Positions 21,341 through 31,422 of a DNA stretch of 64,000 bases are shown here, piece by piece. Numbering within the stretch: position 1 is the stretch's first letter; each line of letters opens with the position of its first letter. The stretch lies in contig NC_082412.1 in NCBI RefSeq assembly GCF_004011695.2, forward strand, positions 1,302,001 to 1,366,000, read 5' to 3'. Position numbers and translations under genes: made by a program. The notes under the pieces were generated by a model. The model did no database searches. It had not been told where the DNA came from and saw nothing but the letters and a program-made list of their open reading frames with translations. This DNA is from Ascochyta rabiei (taxonomy: Eukaryota > Ascomycota > Dothideomycetes > Pleosporales > Didymellaceae).

Positions 21341-22469
21341 ATGTCCCAAGCTTCTGCATCTGTTGTGACCACGAAAGTATGTGTGTACGTCCATGTCATG
21401 CTCAGACCTAACTATGACAGAGACAAAAGGCGCTCCTTACTATGAAAGGTTACTCGTCGAATTGGGACTGTACACGCTCAAACGAAGAGATCCAGGACAA
21501 GACAGAATTAGAGGAAGACGAGAGGTCTCCTAGCTGTCTTGATTCGCTTCGATCATATATCACAAAGTGTTTCACAGGCACCACGTCTGGTAACCCTGCT
21601 TTGCAGCTACCTGTACCCAGCAAGGACGTTGCAGAAAAGCACATGCCCTCCCAAGCTGCTTCAAAAATCGCAGTCCTCCGCCCAGATAGTACGTCGCTCT
21701 CGCTTGACTTAACTATGCTCGCAACGCCAGTAACCCTGCATGCTAATGTCGCATAGAGACTGGAAAGTACCCATGTGGTCAATGCAGTAAAACTTTCAGC
21801 TGCATAGATCCCTACATCTTCCACATACAAGAATGCCATAAGGCAGAAACGCCATCTGATCTCCTGGTGTCGCACTACAGATCGAACAACCCGGAGGTAA
21901 AGACAGTAGATCGAACATCCACACCGAGGGTTGATACCGCCAATCTTCACTCGCTTACGACTCTGCCACATACTGTTGCTTCTTCTGTTGCATCCGATAA
22001 GACGCTTGTGAAAGCATTGCATCCAGGCTGCTTTGATCAAATCGCAGCGTGCAAACAGACCTCGCAAACGATAGAGGTTGCAGATGCAATCCTCAACAAC
22101 AGCATCGACGCAGTCCTATCCATTGAGTTTTGTTTTGCGACTAGCAAAGGTGTTCGCAGCTGCAGAGTGCTTGTTCTTACCCAGTCTGACACAGTCAGGC
22201 TTCTGCAAGTTGTAAGCCTCAGTGCGCTCCTTGTACATAAGCGTATTGTAAGGCAGATGCGATATATCCTAGGCGATCATGCTTACGAACAGGCACTGTT
22301 GATGCAACAGAGGCGCATCTTCTTGCCGTGTCCTGTTTACTCAGGCTCCCCAACTGAAGAGATACTAGGCAAATCTGAGATTGGAGAATTAGTAAAAGAC
22401 AAGGAGGTCTTACTTGAGCAGTGCTCTCCGCTTCTTCAGTCGTACGCTCACTTAATTTTGAATCTGTAG
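21341..22469 (+). CDS. C2H2-type zinc-finger protein, three exons
   Basis: Exons 21341-21376, 21421-21688 and 21757-22469 join in phase (introns of 44 and 68 bp); 338 aa. One zinc finger at about residues 104-128: KYPCGQCSKTFSC, then FHIQECH, giving C-X2-C-X12-H-X4-H with a spare Cys before the last His. The N-terminal 100 residues are charged and Ser-rich. The C-terminal 200 residues have no family I can name; they contain SKGVRSCRVLVLTQSDTVRL and a helical tail. A single finger of this kind is compatible with a transcription factor or with a protein-interaction role. It is divergent from the FunK1 gene. Confidence 0.65.
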
Positions 22470-23078
22470 ATCAATATTTAATGCATTGAAGTTTTCATTA
22501 CAATCTTAATATGATACAGCGCTAGACTTTTGACATGCCCGTCATGTGTGAGAAAATCCACAGCATGCGATACCGCTAATGCTTCGACACTGTTCCCTCT
22601 ATTAACTTTCTACTATTAGATTTGTCATGTAAGAAGTCTTCCTTCTTAGCTTTAGTATACTCGTAGTCGCTCCATACACTGAAGGGTGCGGTTAATCTAG
22701 ACTACATATCCAGGCTGCAATGCCAAAAATGAAGAACAGATGGCCCGGCACAAGTTATCCAAGGATATACAGTAGTGCATGTGCAAGCTACAAGCAGCAC
22801 CCACTAGGGCAGCGAGTTCCACAAGTCGCAAAATCAGGTATTTGCCCTAAGAAAGTAACGAAATTGGCTGCGTAATGTGCTAAAATAGGGGTTCAGTAGT
22901 GACAGTCACGCCACACGCTTTACTGTCTTACCTTATAAGCTCAGCTTTTAATTAAGAGCGTTCAGGAAGAATAGTAGAACTTAATCAAGTCAGGACTTAT
23001 TCAACTCCGTTATACACTTTCTTAACTCTATATAGAGGTTTCCCAACAGACAGTTCTACTCTTCCCTTCTTAACACAA
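22470..23078. other. Intergenic stretch
   Basis: AT-rich, no gene. A palindromic TATA-like CTCTATATAGAG at 23026-23037 lies about 40 bp before the next ATG. Confidence 0.45.
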
Positions 23079-24073
23079 ATGAAAATAGAAAGCACGATGG
23101 CATACAACGGTGGAAGCAGATTTCCAATCGTTCACGTTGGAAACGTCTGCAATCAGCAGCCCTCCGCTTCCACCTCGCCAGGTTTCTATACATCAACGGT
23201 TATTGAACCCAACAGGATTACAGAATCAAGCTCTAGTCATAATCTGTTGACAGTAAACCAGCCTGGACCTGAAATAGGACTAGTCTTGCTTTTTGGAGAA
23301 AACCACCGCTACAATCCCTACAAATACATGGTAAGGTAGATTAACAGCCTTTAATGTGCTTCGCTAAAATTATCTAGGAGGCCATTGTTCAGGAATGCGA
23401 AGCCTTATTTCAATCAAGTGACGCGGTAATAACTACCCAAGTTATCAGAACAGTCCTTGTAAGTAGAAATGAAGTTCTGTGTGCATAAGCTAATTAGTTT
23501 GAGGCTGCTGTAGTTCGAGGACGCCCCAACGGTATATCTACCAAGGAATGTTTCCACTTCGTTTATCAAGTAACACTTCGTGATAATGCCAACGTTACAT
23601 CGTTGAACACGACGTTCATATCTGGTTTCGCAAACCACCTATATGAAAACCGGGTGGACATATTTGCTCAAGGCTCAGGACCAGCGAAAGTCTTCGAGGG
23701 GCTCCTCACTTATACCCTCAAACGCCGCAATCCTAGACCTCATATGAACACTGCATCGACGACAATTCCAGTCCTCGTCAACGGTCTTGTAAGCGCGGAA
23801 TATTGGAACCTCCAAAAACGTGCAAGCATAATCATAATCGAGTCGCAAAAGCATGGTAATCTGAAGCGTATCCATGCTGAGACCACAGAAGACAACGAGC
23901 TATATTATACAACGAAGCGAGTTTTTAGGGGAAGCCATGAGGCAACTTGCACTCCTGAGATTCCGAGCTATGAGGCCAAGGATGGATGTTATCTATACCC
24001 TGAATCGGATCCCACAACATTCACTGAGCACCTTCACGAGTATACTGGCAATCTTTGGACAATATCGCGTTAG
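23079..24073 (+). CDS. Unrecognised protein, paralog A of the 23-29 kb locus
   Basis: Exons 23079-23330, 23378-23458 and 23498-24073 (introns 47 and 39 bp, phase 0); 302 aa. The family is unknown to me. The core shares with the minus-strand gene at 27709-28943 the motifs FG-x5-YN-x2-(K/R)YM at the end of exon 1, ECEA.F in exon 2, and V.GR..G.ST.E followed by SLNTTFISGFANHLYENRVD in exon 3. Intron positions are also the same, so the two are true paralogs. The C-terminal parts diverge quickly; this copy has a shorter tail. No signal peptide or membrane helix. The N-terminus is Ser/Thr/Asn-rich. Confidence 0.7.
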
Positions 24074-24535
24074 AGTAATGACGCTCTTGCTAACAGTAAA
24101 CTGTTCGCCTAACGCTCTAAAGAAACCTTGTTAGTACAGCCTCAAAGTTAATGTTAGGCTTGTCAAACTACTGTATCCAGATTCAGGGTTTTGTTGGAAC
24201 GTATCACGGTATGTTAGATGTAGGAACGTACTTCCAAAGGCATGGGATTTATTCTTACAGTTTCTGCACTGCCAATCCAGACTGTAGTTCTAAAGTCATT
24301 TTTTTGATATTTGTTGTCATTAGAAGTGAGTCCCTTAATGGTATACAACTGCGGGCTCTGATTCTATCAGCCTAGAATAAAGAGGAAGAAAATTTATTGA
24401 GTGGCCTCTAACTGTATGCTTACTAGACACACGTTGTGCATGTTTATCTGCTTGTGACTTAGTAAGGATTATGAGGGCACGCCTTGAGCTCTTTATATTT
24501 TAATATATATTTAGCTGCTTTAGCTTCTACACAGT
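24074..24535. other. AT-rich intergenic stretch
   Basis: Between the converging paralog A and membrane-protein genes. No gene or repeat recognised. Confidence 0.45.
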
Positions 24536-25640
24536 TTATACTTGGTTATTTTGTCTAAGTGCATTCTTTAGGGATGCATGTAGGTCCTGATTCTCCTGCG
24601 GGAGACGTTTTGGGATGTTTTGCAGAACCTCCGCGTGCTGAGGTCCGAGACTTTCCATTGCCAGCGTTGCCCTCTCAAGATCTGTGATATCCCAGTGTTC
24701 TTTGTGGTAAACATGCTCAAGGACTACTTTTGCCGTCTCACTTTTGTGAGATTTATGCTGACTAGGCAGAATGTGTTCGTCTTCGCAGCCAGTCTCTACT
24801 ACCGGCTTCGCATGGCTTTTGCAACAGCGTTGTAGAACAGGAAGAAGGGATCGAGGGTGTAACAAAGAAATAGTCTGCTAGCTGTATAAGATAGTGCTTG
24901 AGTGCTGAGAAGATACAACTTACCAGAGGGAGATATTGGGAGATATCCGATGTGGGATTATCCCAAATATCGATGCTAGCTGTTATCACTGCTAACATGT
25001 TGACAGTCGCATAGGCAGAATAGATCATTTGCTTTGGCCATACACGTAGACTACCTGCACTATCGTTCAAGCTACTTCTGATAGCCATATAGATGTAGGC
25101 AAGCATGTTGAGAACAAGTACTGCCAGTATGGTGTATGAACTAACGCTGTTAGTTGTCTTGTGACGGTTCGAATCAGAGCAGTTAGAACCTTACTTCACG
25201 AAGTAGACTACTATGATCCCAATAAGGATTCCAATCGTCACAGAAAGAGGACACCAGAGATATTTCGATGATTTCGAAGACTTTGAGTGGAGCCAGTGGT
25301 GCGCGTATGTCTGATTTGATTTAGCTGGACAGCATTCCACTTACACTGTTTTTCGCGTGCTTACCATGTCAAGGAGTAAGAAAATGAGTAGCGTGAGAAG
25401 GTGATATTGGAGTGCGTTCCTGTAGAGCCCCTTGACTGCGAGCGTAATAGCTATCGAGCAAGGGAATATAGGTAGGCAGTACGCCAGTATGGCGAGTACA
25501 AGTATAAGGGTTTGCCTTAACCATAGAAGTTCGAGTTCCATAACAGCTGCTATGGCGTTTGGAAGTCGAAAGAGGCCGATGAGTGATGAGCCTACAATAA
25601 CGAATATCAGCCGCGGGTCCATGGTTACTGGTCTATCCAC
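24536..25640 (-). CDS. Six-helix membrane protein of unknown function, four exons
   Basis: Exons 25640-25365, 25310-25195, 25140-24924 and 24877-24536 join in phase (introns 54, 54 and 46 bp) to give 316 aa with ATG. About six hydrophobic helices: LIFVIVGSSLIGLFRL, LILVLAILAYCLPIFP, YHLLTLLIFLLLDM, PLSVTIGILIGIIVVYFV, YTILAVLVLNMLAYIYMAI and MIYSAYATVNMLAVITASI. The last 110 residues are hydrophilic and helical (DLERATLAMESLG, EVLQNIPKRLPQENQDLHAS). No family recognised. It is divergent from the 26120 gene; the shared promoter carries five 29-bp units with a 14-bp palindrome. Confidence 0.65.
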
Positions 25641-25797
25641 GAGCTGCGGGGACGGTTCCGCTTCTTATTCATTCTCGTTGTTGTGCACGTGTGTGTGATG
25701 GATCAGTATTGCATTGGATGGACGGGAGCTGTGTTGCCGTTGCCCGACTAGCTCGTTTGCTCTCAGCACATAAAGCCGGTGCTCGGCCCTCCCCTGG

Positions 25798-25937
25798 CCA
25801 ACAATTTGGCAACCTCCCCTACAGAGCCAACGATTTGGCGACTTCCCTTCCAAAGCCAAAGATTTGGCGACCTCCCTTTCAAGGCCAACAATCTGGTAAC
25901 TCTTCCCCCTGAACCACGAATCTGGCAGCTTCCGAAG
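25798..25937. repeat. 29-bp tandem array with GCCAA-N4-TTGGC palindrome, five units
   Basis: Units start at 25798, 25827, 25856, 25885 and 25914, exactly 29 bp apart. Each of the first three contains GCCAA, four variable bases, TTGGC; the last two are degenerate. The array lies in the promoter shared by the membrane-protein gene (ATG at 25640) and the plus-strand gene at 26120. Regular spacing of close to three helical turns suits a regulator array. Confidence 0.85.
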
Positions 25938-26119
25938 TCGATAGACTGTCACGACCCACCAATACAAGTCCGGAACCCCAAGCCACTGAAAGCGAGCCAC
26001 TTTCAGTTCTAAGGAGCCGAGTACGCTTCCCCGTCAAGATATTCCAAATTAGGTACCGAGATTCCATATCTTGGTGTTAGGATTGTGCCATTCGCTATTA
26101 GCCGTCTCGACTAGCCAGT

Positions 26120-27102
26120 ATGTCAGATAATGCGATCATGTCACTCTCCCAGGCGATTGAAGTCATCATTTCATCGGAAACCTTGTCAAAGGATCAATGT
26201 GCTGCATTAGAAGCGAAGATCACATCAATCTCCGATGCCAACGTGCAGATTGTTGTCGACATGACGCGAACTGCTCATGAAGAGTTGGTACCTCTGCTTT
26301 CCAATACAAACGAGTCCACCTTGTACAGATCGATCGAGCTGTCCTTGGCAGGATGGGAGATTGCATGGCAGTATAGGCTGGACAAATCATACCTCAGCAA
26401 AATCTCTCGATCCCAGAGAGAGTACCGCAAGTATTCAGAAAGTGCGTTCGATGTCCGACAGCTGTCTGAGAAAGAAAGAGACCTGCTCTTTGTGTTAGCA
26501 TACGCCCAAGTCAAGCCATTAGATCATTGTACATACTTGAGAGTGTACCAACAATGCTTGGCATTCGCAGAAACAGGCAGATTAGTCCGGATAAGAACTC
26601 AGTATTATATGAGGAAAAGCACAATTCTAGCGCCAGCCTTCCTGTTATTAGAACCCGAGAAGAAGAGAAACAGCAAGAAGAGGAAAAGAGAACAGCCAGA
26701 CAGTAAGTAAAGATCGAATACGGAGAGAACTGCGTAATAACTGTAATGTTAGATGGTGATAAGCAAGCTACGCATAAACGACGGGTTGACCAAGCACCAC
26801 TAAGGCAATCTGATTCTCGAACAGCCTGCAGCTTTGAGCTTACGGCTGCGCTTTCGCTACCAGATACGGGAATGTACCACAATACGCCACTCATCGACAG
26901 CGTCCACAACGCTGGAGAATTGCACGACCAGACGATGTACACTGAAACCAATCCTGAGATGTTTCTGAACTATGATCTTTTCGATACAGACCCCCAAGCC
27001 ATTGATGATCCATGGGGTTACTCCTTCTTCTGCCAGGCGAATACTATGAGCACAACCCGCCCAGATGTAACCTTGACCGGAAGTGGACCTGAATGGACGT
27101 AA
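26120..27102 (+). CDS. Unrecognised protein, two exons
   Basis: Exon 1 26120-26702 and exon 2 26753-27102, joined through a 50-bp intron (GTAAGT donor) in phase 1; 310 aa. The first half is helical with SEKERDLLFVLAYAQVKPLD and an aromatic segment. A basic run (EKKRNSKKRKREQ) just before the intron looks like a nuclear localisation signal. The second half is acidic and aromatic (FLNYDLFDTDPQAIDDPWGY), which resembles a transactivation tail. This suggests a nuclear regulator, but no DNA-binding domain is recognisable. The 3' end overlaps the convergent small gene by 85 bp. Confidence 0.6.
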
Positions 27103-27489
27103 AGGAGGCTGTGTTCTTCTAGAGCGCTCCCGTCTATTGAGACTTGGGGAATGTCAATCAGATCGACGGGTATGAGAGTATATGAAAAGGGGCCGCTGAA
27201 GACGGTCACACCGCGTTGCAGGACAGCACCAAAGGCGTGTGCAAAAGGTTTCTAAGGAATTTTTAGGTAATTTAAAATACTGCGTGTGTTGACTCCTTAC
27301 GTTGTATAGTTGTTTCACGTATGTTAAAAGCTCCGTTTGTCGGTCAACGTTGAACGTTGCTGATGAATGCTGGATTGGGACGCGAACAGCATATTCTCGT
27401 AATTTGTCATCGCGCAAGCCTAATACCAATTCCTTGAGTTCTGGGGGTTGTTCCACCTTATCTACTTGCGCAATAGGAAAAGACTGCAT
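27018..27489 (-). CDS. Small unrecognised protein, two exons
   Basis: Exon 1 27489-27301 and exon 2 27251-27018 join in phase 0 over a 49-bp intron; 140 aa with ATG. Sequence features: VEQPPELKELVLGLRDDKLR, then after the intron KPFAHAFGAVLQRGVTVFSG, IPVDLIDIPQVSIDGSA and a C-terminal GRVVLIVFAWQKKE. It looks like a compact beta-rich fold, but I do not recognise it. It overlaps the 3' end of the plus-strand gene at 26120-27102, so the last exon or the stop could be misplaced. Confidence 0.5.
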
Positions 27490-27708
27490 TGTGTGAACAA
27501 GGAAAGAGTGCTTGTGGCCGTAATATTTGGTCTCGCGTGTTGCGACGTGGCCGGAGCGCCTTCGTGGTCTGAGCTTCAACTGAGCTACGTGGCGAACGCT
27601 AACGGATTGGCAGATGAATCACGTGCTCTCGTAAGTGTTGTCGTGCTTTGGACGACGAAGCAGATAAATAGAAGAAATTGTATTAACTATGATTATGACT
27701 GTGGAGGT

Positions 27709-28943
27709 CTATCTTGATCGTATACCAGCGGCAGTCTGAAGCGCAGTCTTGCACTCTGCTGATGCGACGAACGGTTCTAAAAGTTGAGGTTGTGTCGGCA
27801 TGGTATGTGTAGCGGGCTGGGCGAGTAGGCCATTATGGGAAGAGATTTTGACATTCGGCTGACTTAGCAAGCTGTTTGAATCTGAGCTACTTCCAAGTTT
27901 GGTAGTATGTGCGTATAGGCGCTTAGTGAATGTTCCGGAACCAGATCCAGGGTACCGATCGCTGGCTGTATAACTTGGGAAGTTGGGACCAGGAGCTGCA
28001 TCAGAGACCTGGAGTGCTGGACGTTTCCTTGAGTAGAGTACATCGCTGTGTAGTGTAGCGTCGTTGAAGCTACGTTTCAGAATAGGACTATCCTGCTGTC
28101 GGTTGATGATCTGACTCGCGAGATCCTGGATAGTGCAAAATTCCACATCTATGAGACAACTAATGAGAGTCTGGGTTGGCCAAAATCTAGCCCCCATAGA
28201 ATACCTGGATGTGCGGCGATCCAGGATATGTGTAAGAAGTCCTTTGAACAACTTTGCTGGTCCCGATGTTCTAGCAAATATGTCTACCCGGTTCTCATAA
28301 AGGTGCGTAGCAAAAGCGGAAGTGTACGTGGTGTTCAGCGCATTAAAGTCGACATCGGAATTAATACCGAGTATTACTTTTCGAATGAACTGGAGGCCTT
28401 CGTTTGTGGATTTGCCTTCGCGGCGGCCTCGAACTTTGGCGGCCTGCGATCTATTAGAATACGCACATACCACTCTATTGTCATAACTTACAAGGACTGT
28501 TATTATGATGTTAATGGCCAGTAATCTGTCGGTCGCTAGAAAAAAGGCCTCGCATTCCATAATAATTAACTCCTCCAACAAAGTTAGCGAGTACAATAGA
28601 GGTTCTTAATCTAGCTTACCATATAGCGATAACAGTTGTAGTAGTATTTCACACCGAAAAGCGAGGCGATTGCTTCTTCAGGGTTAAGCTCGTTTTCCAT
28701 GGACGAGTCCATCTCAGTGTTCAGTCCCGAAGAAGTACTTCCTGTGGGTTGAAAGATTGGCGACGGGCTAACTTCTGGGAAGGTAGAAGTGGAGGACATT
28801 GACTGTTGGTCGAAGGCGTTTTCGGTATTGGCAGCCACAGGATTAATAGCTGTTGTATTCAGGAAACTGCTGCTTATGGGCATTTCCCTATCGCTGAAGC
28901 TGACACAAGCAGGAAGCTGCGCTGACCAAGTTGATGGAAGCAT
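27709..28943 (-). CDS. Unrecognised protein, paralog B of the 23-29 kb locus
   Basis: Exons 28943-28620, 28572-28492 and 28443-27709 (introns 47 and 48 bp) give 379 aa. Intron 2 is a multiple of 3 and open, so a retained-intron form would also be in frame; comparison with paralog A supports splicing at the ATCGCAG acceptor. Shared motifs with paralog A: FGVKYYYNCYRYM, MECEAFF, KVRGRREGKSTNE and LNTTYTSAFATHLYENRVDI. The C-terminus is longer than in A, Ser/Gln/Pro-rich and likely disordered. An array of the GCCAA-N4-TTGGC palindrome lies 125-225 bp upstream of its ATG. Confidence 0.7.
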
Positions 28944-29519
28944 GGTAGCCTTAACTGGCCTCTATTGGTAGAAGATTTAAGTGATGCAGGAGCTGAGCTT
29001 GATGCGACAGATCCAAAATTTATAGCGTGAAAGCCACTTCTTAGCACCTGCTTGAGCACGTTACCTTGCCAATCTTTTGGCTTACAAGGAGGACAGCCAA
29101 CTTTTTGGCTCGAAGTGAGGGGGGCAGCCAAATTTTTGGCTCCCAGGAGGGCCAGCCAAGTTTCTACCTTCGCTGTAATTCATCACTAGATCTTAACGCA
29201 GGCCTCTGCTTCTGCCCCTTTTCTTGAGCTTAATGTGCACACGCAGCTTAAGTTAATTTTGGTGCTCTTATATGTAAGAATGCTACTGTAGATGTTATCT
29301 TAAATCCTATGCTTAGCTCTAAAATTGTTATGCTCTTGCAGCTAGGCACATAATTTGCATTTTAATTGCTTAGACTCTCTGTGGAAGTATATGCAGGGTT
29401 CTAATAAAACCAATGTTAACAGTAAAAAAAGGCTATGTTACAACTGTACTTAGTGCCTATTACTACAGTAAAGACGGGCAGCAACATGCAGAGCTACATT
29501 TTCCTATAGATTAAAGATA
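28944..29519. other. Promoter region of paralog B and AT-rich stretch
   Basis: Carries the palindrome array at 29068-29168. From about 29220 to 29510 the sequence is AT-rich with no gene. Confidence 0.5.
29068..29168. repeat. Second array of GCCAA-N4-TTGGC palindromes, 28-31 bp spacing
   Basis: Copies begin at 29068, 29096, 29127 and a half-copy at 29155. Spacer sequence (GGAGG, GAGGGG) matches the reverse strand of the array at 25798, so the two arrays are inverted relatives. Confidence 0.8.
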
Positions 29520-30371
29520 TTACAAAACCTCAATTGCAACACAATCCTGCCTAGACTCTAGTTCTGCAATGCTAATCCAGTCTGTATCTTGCCGGTGATA
29601 CTTCCCATACTCCTCATTATTGAATGTAAAGCCTTTAAATATATGTTCCTCCTGGCTCTGCTCCCCTTCTTTAGCTAGCATAACATTAACAAGCGGTGGC
29701 CTCCCAGTCCAGAAGCTTGGTCCTCCAAAGCACCGGAATATAAATTGGATAGGGACTCTGCTACTGCGTCTGCAGCCAGAAGATTCCAGATTCCTCAGCG
29801 GGAGTTCAGTAAGACTTAAGAGGAAGATAGGCGTAAGGTTTTGGAGCTGTGTAATTGAGCCATTAATCCCCCGGATGTTCTGTGCGCCTAGAGATCTTAT
29901 TTTTCTCTCTGGGTCTCTCCAATAACAATACTTTGTTTGTATCTCTTGTTTGCTACAAGAGAACAAATAAGAAAAGTCCTTGCCTAGGATCTCAGGTACG
30001 TCTTGCCTGCTTATAGCTAGCGTAAGCGGTTCAAATTAAGATTCCCTGCGAAGGCTTGAGTAAAGAAGTTCTTCTTTGTATTGGAGGTCTCCGTAACAGT
30101 CAAAAGCAGCTAGCACCAAGTAAGACTGTGCTTTGTCTTTTGTAGCACTGCCTAGAACATCTAGATCAGCGCCAAACAGCACGATGCTTGCGTCTTTTGC
30201 GCTGTTACTCTCTAGCCAATCTGCGCTCTTAAACACAGCATTCCACACTCTATCATAAGCAAAGCATTCAAATTTAAAAACACTTGCTGCATATACAGCT
30301 GACGAGGGAAGCAGGTATGCGGTAATCATGTCCCACAGCTCCTGGGGAAGACGTGGTTGGGCAGATAGCAT
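29520..30371 (-). pseudogene. F-box protein interrupted by one in-frame TAA
   Basis: The frame runs from ATG 30371 to the stop at 29520 (284 codons) with a single internal TAA at 30038-30036. Upstream of it the sequence is a classic F-box start, RLPQELWDMITAYLLPSS, plus a conserved-looking body ending YSSLRRES. Downstream it continues FEPLTLAISRQDVPEILGKD and onward without frame change. The F-box would recruit Skp1/Cullin; no substrate domain is recognised. As in the FunK1 gene, a CAA to TAA change would explain the stop. The codons after the stop still look protein-like. Confidence 0.65.
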
Positions 30372-30928
30372 ATTTGTGCGTGCAATTGTTTAGGTTGAGT
30401 CTGTGTGACGCGAGGGGAAGCGGCGACAACAACTGCAGTGCAGCAGAATTTAGAAATTCAGCGTCCGTATATGCTGTGGAACCTGCAATTGTACCTGCAA
30501 TTGTAAGCTAAGGTGTGCAAAGAAGGTATGAATAAATACTCTAGACAAGGAAGTGGAATCAAAAGCTCTGCTCTTAAACCCTAACAGAGTTCAAGTTTAC
30601 GCTGTAAGATTAATAAAGTCGCAGCGTGAAGTCGCGTCCGGTAATTGCGCAAGAGTTCAGTGTGCTACTAACAGAGCTGTTGCAGGTTGGTTATTGCACA
30701 ACGCCTTGTTAGTTGCTGGTTGCTGGTTGCTTATACCTTAGGAAAAAGACGCACTCCTTCGTACAGGAAACAGTAGGGGTCAACCGGAGATCGGGGAGAT
30801 CGGTATCACTAACAGCCGGAGCCGCCGGCGGATACTAGAGTTTCCGCGCCACTAGTGTGCTGCAAATTTATGCTCTTTGTTATCTGTTTTAAGCAGCACC
30901 AACACCGGATACAGTAGAATTAAGGACT
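30372..30928. other. Intergenic stretch
   Basis: No gene recognised. Precedes the 5S-like sequence. Confidence 0.4.
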
Positions 30929-31047
30929 TTTGTGGTGAGCGGCCAGGAGACAACAAGGCTTCCCGTTCGCTCAGCCCTATTTAAGCAACGTACCGGCGGA
31001 TTAGTAGTTAGGTGGGTGACCACTAGCGAATACCCGCTGTTGTATGT
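30929..31047 (+). rRNA. 5S rRNA-like sequence with divergent 5' part
   Basis: From about 30953 the sequence follows the filamentous-ascomycete 5S pattern: GGCTTCCCGT-TCGCTCAGCC, TTTAAGCAACG, then TTAGTAGTTAGGTGGGTGAC, CACTAGCGAAT and the end CTGTTGTATG, followed by a T-run that would stop RNA polymerase III. The first 24 or so bases do not pair with the 3' end as they should, so the terminal stem is broken. This suggests a 5S pseudogene or a 5S-derived element rather than a working gene. Dispersed single 5S copies are usual in Pezizomycotina. The alignment is from memory. Confidence 0.65.
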
Positions 31048-31422
31048 TTTTTTCTCTCTCTATTTTTTGGCCATGTAAGGGAAGGAATAGAGAGGAGAAA
31101 TCTACTTCTCGCAGCGTTGTACCATCTACGATACGCGTTGTACTATCTACGATACACAGAGCGAGCAGCCCAGAATGCAACAACGCACGGTTTCTACTGT
31201 CGGTGTGCCCACCATCTTTGGTTCATCGGCTTGTGGGGAGCACGTTTCTTGGTCGAAAACATTGCTTTTTTCACAAAGCATAGGGAGCTTGCGCTGGGCA
31301 AAGGTGATGTTGAACATTGCGCGCGACTGCAGATGGGGTTGGCGAGATCTAGCGCGGTCGTTTCTAACATATCTAAAGAAACTTCTTTCTAATCCATCTA
31401 AAGAAACTTCTTTCCAACCTAT
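31048..31422. repeat. Short duplications upstream of GH3 3' end
   Basis: Contains a 21-bp duplication (GTTGTACCATCTACGATACG and a one-base variant) at about 31117-31158. At its right edge lies a 25-bp triplicate, ATCTAAAGAAAC-TTCTTT..., at about 31370-31444 that reaches into the GH3 stop codon. Confidence 0.7.
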
